In this document: piece by piece, positions 59,352 through 64,000 of the stretch
How positions within the stretch are numbered: the first letter of the stretch is position 1
Layout: each line of letters opens with the position of its first letter
Assembly (NCBI RefSeq): GCF_018131225.1
Contig: NZ_JAFCMM010000005.1
Location: forward strand, 124,001 to 188,000
From: Bradyrhizobium sp. U87765 SZCCT0048
Lineage (GTDB): Bacteria; Pseudomonadota; Alphaproteobacteria; Rhizobiales; Xanthobacteraceae
Direction of reading: 5' to 3'
Length of the DNA: 64,000 nucleotides
Notes under the pieces: model-generated
Seen by the model: only the letters and a program-made list of their open reading frames with translations
The model's database searches: none
Told to the model about the DNA's origin: nothing
Position numbers and translations under genes: made by a program

Positions 59352-59886
59352 TCGCGGTATCGGCGTGTTGTCGTCTGCACGGCGCCGTCTCGCAGGAGAC
59401 GGCGCCGTTTGTCTTTCCGCCGCTGCGCTCCCTTGACGGGTATGAAAAATCGGCGCATCAATCCGCCCCTGAAAAATGGCGCCGCCATTCCGAGGACCAC
59501 ATGAGCACGCTTCGCTCGCAGAAAAACGCACGGATCCAACGTCGCCGGCTCGCGCCGGTCGGCGCGCCGTCATGCGCGTATCGGGCGAAAGCGCTGACTG
59601 CATCCGGAACGCGCTCCCTCGTGTACTCCGGCATATCACCTCGAAAATAGCGGGCAGGCGGGCATAGCTCTCTGCCATTCGGCGGAGGGGCTCATGGCCC
59701 GCAATCGTTTCACCCGGCCATCCGGTTTTTCAATATCCAGCACCGTCGCGTCGTCGTCAGGCGACGTTGGATCGCGTGTGCGCAGCGATATGCGCCGCAA
59801 CCCCCTTTCATCTGTCCCGGTTCGCGCGGCGCGCTGGCTCGTGGCCGGAGGATTTTCCCATTCGTATTTTGCAGGAGGAGATTGTC
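59352..59886. other. Intergenic region before rtcB
   Basis: A 535-bp gap. After the terminator (59379-59416) the sequence from 59417 to 59886 should hold the rtcB promoter. A 67-codon frame at 59694-59897 has GGAGG six bases before its ATG and overlaps the rtcB start, but its product looks random (MARNRFTRPSGFSISS...), so I do not call it a gene. No sigma-54 promoter was found. Confidence 0.5.
59379..59416 (+). terminator. Rho-independent terminator after the SDR gene
   Basis: ACGGCGCCGTCTC (59379-59391) and GAGACGGCGCCGT (59396-59408) make a perfect 13-bp stem with a GCAG loop, followed by TTGTCTTT. It is one of the clearest terminators in the window. Confidence 0.88.
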
Positions 59887-61224
59887 ATGCGTCCTGATCC
59901 CCATATGGAGCGAGCGCGCGAACTGTGCATCGCCGCCGGCGTCGATCCCGACTCGCGGGTCGGCGAGGGCCGTGGCATGCCGGCGTGGTGCCTGTACCGT
60001 GATGCGGCGCAGAAGGAGAAGATGGCGCGCGAACTCGACGCGATCGCCGAAGGCATTGCGACCCATCGGCCGCAGGATGCCCGGTTCCAGAGCGCGCCGC
60101 TCAAGGTGTTCGGAACGCACGATGCCGCCACGCTCGCGCAGATGCGCAACTGCATGGCGATCGGCAACGTGGTTGGCGGCGTGGTGTGCGCCGATGGTCA
60201 TCTCGGCTACGCCCAGCCCGTCGGCGGCGTCATCGCCTACGAGAAGCAGATCAGCATCTCCGGCGTCGGCTTCGATATCGGCTGCGGCAATATGGCCGTG
60301 CGCCTCGACACGACGTTCGCGGCGATCGAGGACCGCATCGGGGAGATCGTGCACGACATCGCGCGGGTCATCTCGTTCGGCATCGGCCGCTCCAACAGCG
60401 AGCGCGTCGAGCACGACCTGTTCGACGACGGCGACGCGTGGAAGGCATCCGACATGGAGGCCTACCGGTCGAAGGCGCTGACGCAGCTCGGCACCGTCGG
60501 ATCGGGCAACCATTATGTCGACCTCATGCGCGACGAGGCCGGCCATGTCTGGATCGGCGTGCACTTCGGCAGCCGTGGCCTTGGCCACACCAGCGCGACG
60601 CATTACCTCAAGGCGGCCGGCGGCAAGGACGGCATGAACGTGCGGCCCGCGGTGATCGACGAAGACAGCGAGCTTGGCCGGCGCTACATCGCCGCGATGG
60701 AGCTCGCGGGCCGCTATTCGTATGCCGGCCGCGAGTGGGTGGTGGAGCGCGTCCGCCGGATCATCGGCGGCGCGGTCACCGACATGGTGCACAACCACCA
60801 TAACTATGCGTGGCGCGAGACCCATGGCGGCGTCGACCTCTGGGTGGTGCGCAAGGGCGCGACGCCGGCCTTTCCCGGCCAGCGCGGCTTCGTCGGTGGC
60901 TCGATGGGCGACGACGCCGTCATCATCGAGGGTGTCGACAGCGCGGACGCGCGGGCGTCGTTCTACTCGACGGTGCACGGCGCCGGCCGGTTGTTCGGCC
61001 GCAAGGAGGCCAAGCGGCGCTTCACCCGCGAGGCCATGGACGGTTGGTTGCGCGAGCGCGGCGTCACGCTGATCGGCGCCGATCTCGACGAAAGCCCGAT
61101 GGCGTACCGCCGCCTGCCGGAGGTGATCGCCGAGCATGCCGGCACCGTGCGCGTGCTGCACACGCTGCGGCCGTTCGCGGTGGTGATGGCCGGCGAGGGC
61201 GAGTTCGATCCGTTCAAGGATTGA
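59887..61224 (+). CDS. rtcB: RNA-splicing ligase RtcB
   Basis: About 445 residues from the ATG at 59887, which has AGGAGGAGA directly upstream. It ligates 2',3'-cyclic phosphate ends to 5'-OH RNA with GTP and Mn2+. Metal ligands are visible: Asp130 and Cys133 in GVGFDIGCGN, Asn208-His209 in GSGNHYVDL, His226 in GVHFGSRGLGH and His305 in HNHHNYAW. The guanylylated His364 lies in STVHGAGRLFGRK. No rtcA or archease gene accompanies it. A family A repeat follows the gene. Confidence 0.95.
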   Translation: MRPDPHMERARELCIAAGVDPDSRVGEGRGMPAWCLYRDAAQKEKMARELDAIAEGIATHRPQDARFQSAPLKVFGTHDAATLAQMRNCMAIGNVVGGVVCADGHLGYAQPVGGVIAYEKQISISGVGFDIGCGNMAVRLDTTFAAIEDRIGEIVHDIARVISFGIGRSNSERVEHDLFDDGDAWKASDMEAYRSKALTQLGTVGSGNHYVDLMRDEAGHVWIGVHFGSRGLGHTSATHYLKAAGGKDGMNVRPAVIDEDSELGRRYIAAMELAGRYSYAGREWVVERVRRIIGGAVTDMVHNHHNYAWRETHGGVDLWVVRKGATPAFPGQRGFVGGSMGDDAVIIEGVDSADARASFYSTVHGAGRLFGRKEAKRRFTREAMDGWLRERGVTLIGADLDESPMAYRRLPEVIAEHAGTVRVLHTLRPFAVVMAGEGEFDPFKD

Positions 61225-61278
61225 ACAGGGAATGCGCGCTGTTTCGGGTTTGGAGCGGCGCGCGTTCTTCAGCCTCGC

Positions 61279-61399
61279 TCTTCATCGTGAGGAGCCTGCG
61301 CAGCAGGCGTCTCGAAGGATGAGGCCCGCTGCACGCGTGCGCTTCACGGCCTCATGGTTCGAGACGCGCGGCTGCGCCGCGCTCCTCACCATGAGGAGG
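61279..61399. repeat. REP-like palindromic element, family A variant
   Basis: A 121-bp two-arm element with CTCGAAGGATGAGG in the first arm and CCTCATGGTTCGAGACG plus CCTCACCATGAGGAG in the second. It is the close partner of the copy at 33668-33786. It lies between convergent rtcB and IclR genes. Confidence 0.8.
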
Positions 61400-61426
61400 A
61401 CGTTCGTGCCAATGAGGGAAGAGGAG

Positions 61427-62257
61427 CTACTGCCAGCGTGCGCCGAGGCCTTCGGTCAGGGCGCGGCACGTCGCCTGAAGCTTGCCGAGGATCGCGGCGT
61501 CGTCGTCGCGGTTGAAGGCCGGCGTCGCCATCACCGTGACCACCAGCGCGGCGCGGCCCTGGATGTCGAGGATTGGCACCGCGGTGGCGCGCAGGCCGGG
61601 GATGAGCAGTTCGTCCACCGACGCCGACATGGTGCGGCGGACGTTGTCGCGGACCGCGGCGACGTCGATGTCGGGCGCGCGGGGATCGTCGGCCTTCGCT
61701 TGTGCCACCGCTCCGATGCGTTCTTCCTCGCCCATGAAGGCGAGGAAGGCGTGGCCGGTGGCGGAGCCGAGCAGCGGCAGCACCGAGCCGACCGCGAGCG
61801 AGGTGATCACCGGCGTGCGCCCGGCGTGCCAGCGCACGATGGTCGGGCCAAGCGGGCCGCGCGCCGCCACCAGCGTCGAGCGGCCGGTCTCGCGGGTGAA
61901 CTCGGCGATGGCGGGATCGGCCTGCGCGAACACATCCGTGCGCGCCAGCGCCGCAAGGCCGATCTGGATCGCCTGGGCGCCGAGATCGTAGCGGCCGGAT
62001 GCTTCATCCTGGCGCGCCATGCCGGATGCGATGAGGCTGGCGAGATAGCGATGCGCCTGCGAGGCGGAGAGATCGGCGCGCTTGGCTACGGCGCCGAGCG
62101 TCGCGGCCTGCGGTTCGGCGGCGAGCGCCGCGAGCACGCGCAGGCCGATCTCGACCGACTGGATGCCGCGCCGCGCCGCCGGCGCGTCGTCGCCTTCGGC
62201 TCCCGCGGTGTCGTCGGCAGCGGTTTCGGCGAGGTCTTTCGTCTTCGGTGGGCGCAT
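61427..62257 (-). CDS. IclR-family transcriptional regulator
   Basis: About 276 residues from the ATG at 62255-62257. A charged N-terminal extension is followed by the winged helix GIQSVEIGLRVLAALAAEPQAATLGAVAKRADLSASQAHRYLASLIASGMARQDEASGRYDLG and the C-terminal IclR effector domain (VLPLLGSATGHAFLAFM, VPILDIQGRAALVVTVM). An earlier ATG at 62305 would fall in the repeat at 62301-62404. IclR proteins often regulate aromatic acid catabolism; the thioesterase and salicylyl-CoA hydroxylase-like genes next door fit that role. Confidence 0.9.
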   Translation of the reverse strand: MRPPKTKDLAETAADDTAGAEGDDAPAARRGIQSVEIGLRVLAALAAEPQAATLGAVAKRADLSASQAHRYLASLIASGMARQDEASGRYDLGAQAIQIGLAALARTDVFAQADPAIAEFTRETGRSTLVAARGPLGPTIVRWHAGRTPVITSLAVGSVLPLLGSATGHAFLAFMGEEERIGAVAQAKADDPRAPDIDVAAVRDNVRRTMSASVDELLIPGLRATAVPILDIQGRAALVVTVMATPAFNRDDDAAILGKLQATCRALTEGLGARWQ

Positions 62258-62300
62258 GGTCGGGCTTTCGGAAACAGGCTGAGTTCTGACTTGCTTCCTT

Positions 62301-62404
62301 GTCATTCCGGACGCCGCGCAGCGGCGATCCGGAATCTCGAGGTTGCGGCAAGGCTCTTCGTCGAGATTCCAGGTTCGTCGCTGCGCGACGCCCCGGAATG
62401 ACGG
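62301..62404. repeat. Palindromic intergenic element, third type
   Basis: A 104-bp element with GTCATTCCGG and CCGGAATGAC at its ends and an inner GATCCGGAATCTCGAG / TCGAGATTCC pairing. It is built like the other elements (complementary ends, two arms) but with a different sequence. It lies between the IclR and thioesterase genes. Confidence 0.75.
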
Positions 62405-62417
62405 TACGACACCTTCT

Positions 62418-62843
62418 CTAGCTTTCCTTTGGCGTGCCGTCTTCCGCCGTCAGCATTGCCCAGAACTGCGGATCGACCGCCGCACCCTTGAGGCCGCCCT
62501 CGGCGTCGATCAGCGCCCAGGCGCGCACCTCGTGGCCGGTGCCGACGAGGCGGCCGCCGGTGCTGAAGCGGTAGTCCACCTTGAACCGCCGCTCGCGCTC
62601 CAGCGCCACCGTGACCTCGATATCGAGCACATCGTCGTAGCGCGCCGGCGACTTGAAGTCGGCATGGGCCTGCACGATCGGCGTCACCGCGCCGAAGCGC
62701 TTGCGCACCTCGCGCTGGCTCAGGCCGCGCGCCCGCAACAGCCGCTGGAAGCTGCTGTCCAGCCAATAGAAGTAGTTGGGGTAGAAGACGATTCCGGCTT
62801 CGTCGCAGTCGCCCCATTCGATCGTCAGGCTGGTCTTGAACAT
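62418..62843 (-). CDS. 4-hydroxybenzoyl-CoA thioesterase-family protein
   Basis: 141 residues with a single hot-dog domain. EWGDCDEAGIVFYPNYFYWLDSSFQRLL contains the Asp of the family active site and the helix of the 4HBT type; IVQAHADFKSPARYDDVLDIEVTV and the FKVDYRF strand complete the fold. It hydrolyses acyl- or aroyl-CoA esters. It diverges from the salicylyl-CoA 5-hydroxylase-like gene, a common pairing in gentisate-type routes where a thioesterase releases gentisate from gentisyl-CoA. The ATG at 62841-62843 is 73 bp from the other start. Confidence 0.92.
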   Translation of the reverse strand: MFKTSLTIEWGDCDEAGIVFYPNYFYWLDSSFQRLLRARGLSQREVRKRFGAVTPIVQAHADFKSPARYDDVLDIEVTVALERERRFKVDYRFSTGGRLVGTGHEVRAWALIDAEGGLKGAAVDPQFWAMLTAEDGTPKES

Positions 62844-62862
62844 CGGCTTGCCTCGTGGTGTA

Positions 62863-62901
62863 TTTTTGTATATTGAGGAATGAATTTCACAATGTCAAAA
62901 A
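62863..62901. promoter_or_regulatory. AT-rich imperfect inverted repeat in the thioesterase-monooxygenase gap
   Basis: TTTTTGTATATTG (62863-62875) is nearly complementary to CAATGTCAAAAA (62890-62901), which reads TTTTTGACATTG on the other strand. It lies in the divergent 73-bp gap and may be an operator, possibly for the IclR protein or a MarR-like regulator outside the window. Confidence 0.45.
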
Positions 62902-62916
62902 TTTGGGGAGGCGCAC

Positions 62917-64000
62917 ATGCGCATGGCGGTGCTGGGCGGAGGGCCGGGAGGCCTCTATGCCGCCTATCTCTGGAAGAGCCGGCACCCCGGCGACGAGGTC
63001 GTGCTGTTCGAGCAGAACCCGACCGGGGTCACCTGGGGCTTCGGCGTCGTGTTCTCCGACCAGGCGCTCGATTTCCTGCGCGCCGACGATCCCGAAACGG
63101 TCGACGCCATCGCCCCTCGCATGGAGCGCTGGTCCAACATCACCCTGACGCTGCGCGGCGAGAGCCTTCAGATCGACGGCGTTGGCTTTTCCGCCATCGG
63201 CCGGCTGGAACTGCTCACGCTGCTGCAGCAGCGCGCGGCAGCAGCCGGCGTCATGATGCGTCACCAGCACACGGTGCAGTCGCTCGACGAACTCGCAGGC
63301 TTCGATCTCATCGTCGCCGCTGATGGCCTCAACTCGCTGGTGCGCCGCGGCTTCGAAGGCGATTTCGGCACGTCGCTGTCTTACTCGGCCAACAAGTTCG
63401 CCTGGTACGGCACCACGAAACGGTTCGAGACGCTGTCGCAGACTTTCATTGCCACGGATCGCGGCCATTTCAACGCCCATCACTACCGCTACTCGCCGAC
63501 CATGAGCACGTTCCTGGTGGAATGCGACCGCGCCACCTGGGACGCTTACGGATTCGCCGACAAGACTGTGGAGGAATCGCAGGCGATTTGCGAGCAGGTC
63601 TTTGCGACCGTGCTCGACGGCCAGCCGCTGGTGTCGAACCGCTCGATCTGGCGCAATTTTCCATGGATCTGGAACGAGCGTTGGTCGTTCCGCAACATCG
63701 TGCTGATCGGCGACGCGCTGCACTCGGCGCATTTCTCGATCGGTTCGGGCACGCGCCTTGCGATCGAGGACGCCATTGCGCTGATGAAGGCGCTGGAGGC
63801 GGCGGACGGCGATCTGCCGGCGGGCCTGTCGCAATATCAGGCCGCGCGCAAGCCGATCGTGCACAAGCTGGTCACCGCCGCGCGCGCCAGCGCCGACTGG
63901 TACGACCGCTTCCCCGAGCACATGGCGCTGCCGCTGGCGGATTTCGGCCACAGCTACATCACGCGCTCCGGCCGCATCGACGATGCGCGGCTGCGGGCGA
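62917..64000 (+). CDS. Salicylyl-CoA 5-hydroxylase-like FAD monooxygenase (runs off right edge)
   Basis: 361 codons are visible, open to the window end. GGGGAGG precedes the ATG at 62917. The Rossmann loop is MAVLGGGPGGLYAAYLWKSR, the second FAD motif is NIVLIGDALHSAHFSIGSGTRLAIEDA, and DLIVAADGLNSLVRR is the DG motif. This group A flavin monooxygenase segment with FEQNPTGVTWGFGVVFSDQAL matches salicylyl-CoA or anthraniloyl-CoA hydroxylases, which carry an old-yellow-enzyme-like C-terminal half in the fused forms; that half would lie outside the window. With the divergent thioesterase it suggests a CoA-dependent salicylate/anthranilate route. Confidence 0.85.
   Translation, partial: MRMAVLGGGPGGLYAAYLWKSRHPGDEVVLFEQNPTGVTWGFGVVFSDQALDFLRADDPETVDAIAPRMERWSNITLTLRGESLQIDGVGFSAIGRLELLTLLQQRAAAAGVMMRHQHTVQSLDELAGFDLIVAADGLNSLVRRGFEGDFGTSLSYSANKFAWYGTTKRFETLSQTFIATDRGHFNAHHYRYSPTMSTFLVECDRATWDAYGFADKTVEESQAICEQVFATVLDGQPLVSNRSIWRNFPWIWNERWSFRNIVLIGDALHSAHFSIGSGTRLAIEDAIALMKALEAADGDLPAGLSQYQAARKPIVHKLVTAARASADWYDRFPEHMALPLADFGHSYITRSGRIDDARLRA

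Noticed and set aside
58440..59678. A 413-codon N-terminal extension of the ALDH7 gene
   Set aside because: The extension is antisense to the SDR gene at 58569-59351 and is compositionally abnormal. The ALDH start at 58439 matches the family length.
1..64000. tRNA, rRNA, prophage, insertion sequence or toxin-antitoxin genes
   Set aside because: None was recognised on either strand. No transposase, integrase or paired toxin-antitoxin frame is visible.

Overview
The window is GC-rich, densely coded alphaproteobacterial chromosome. Gene content points to the Bradyrhizobium / Rhodopseudomonas / Afipia group (Nitrobacteraceae): Entner-Doudoroff dehydratase, a Liv-type ABC transporter, an acetoin catabolic operon, an aromatic acyl-CoA monooxygenase, Omp25/31-like porin, and two families of intergenic palindromic repeats. 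This placement is an inference from gene families and style; no rRNA or tRNA gene is present to confirm it. I see no prophage, insertion sequence or CRISPR array. Most genes are metabolic or regulatory.

Layout. 1-3.1 kb: a truncated SDR gene diverging from a TetR regulator across three related palindromes, then edd. 3.3-8.0 kb: five-gene livKHMGF-like operon with overlapping ATGA/TGATG junctions. 8.2-16.5 kb: a DsbA/HCCA-isomerase-like protein, a flavoprotein-ferredoxin pair resembling AprAB, a divergent AraC/isochorismatase pair, a KefB-like antiporter and a serine hydrolase. 16.5-23.0 kb (mostly minus): a small outer membrane protein, a two-component system, a histone-H1-like Lys/Ala-rich protein, an MFS transporter and a TetR repressor. 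23.1-28.4 kb: an RND efflux operon (two lipoprotein adaptors plus pump) controlled from a symmetric operator/promoter next to that TetR gene. 28.4-31.6 kb: beta-carbonic anhydrase, PAS-LuxR regulator, GNAT, a tiny protein and a hydrolase.

31.6-40.9 kb is a complete-looking acetoin regulon: AcoR (sigma-54 activator), then a 20-bp-stem inverted repeat and a good -24/-12 promoter ahead of acoX-acoA-acoB-acoC, a medium-chain dehydrogenase, an SDR acetoin/diacetyl reductase and an AhpD-like peroxidase. No dedicated lipoamide dehydrogenase gene is present.

40.9-48.1 kb holds the most unusual locus: a 1,489-residue protein that joins a cytochrome P450 (heme motif FGFGPHWCVG) through two transmembrane helices to a C-terminal DyP-type heme peroxidase, preceded in the same direction by a winged-helix/TolB-like/TPR regulator. 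The P450 lacks the acid-alcohol pair of the I helix and the DyP motif carries Glu where Asp is usual, so this may be a membrane-tethered, peroxide-linked double-heme enzyme. A 31-residue membrane microprotein gene with a strong ribosome binding site sits just beyond its 3' end.

48.5-64 kb: SMP-30-like Tat-exported protein, HPP-CBS membrane protein, Lrp regulator, GGDEF-EAL protein, ornithine aminotransferase, two SDRs, a TetR regulator that seems to use a CTG start, an ALDH7-type dehydrogenase, RtcB RNA ligase, IclR regulator, acyl-CoA thioesterase and the start of a salicylyl-CoA-hydroxylase-like flavoprotein that runs off the right edge.
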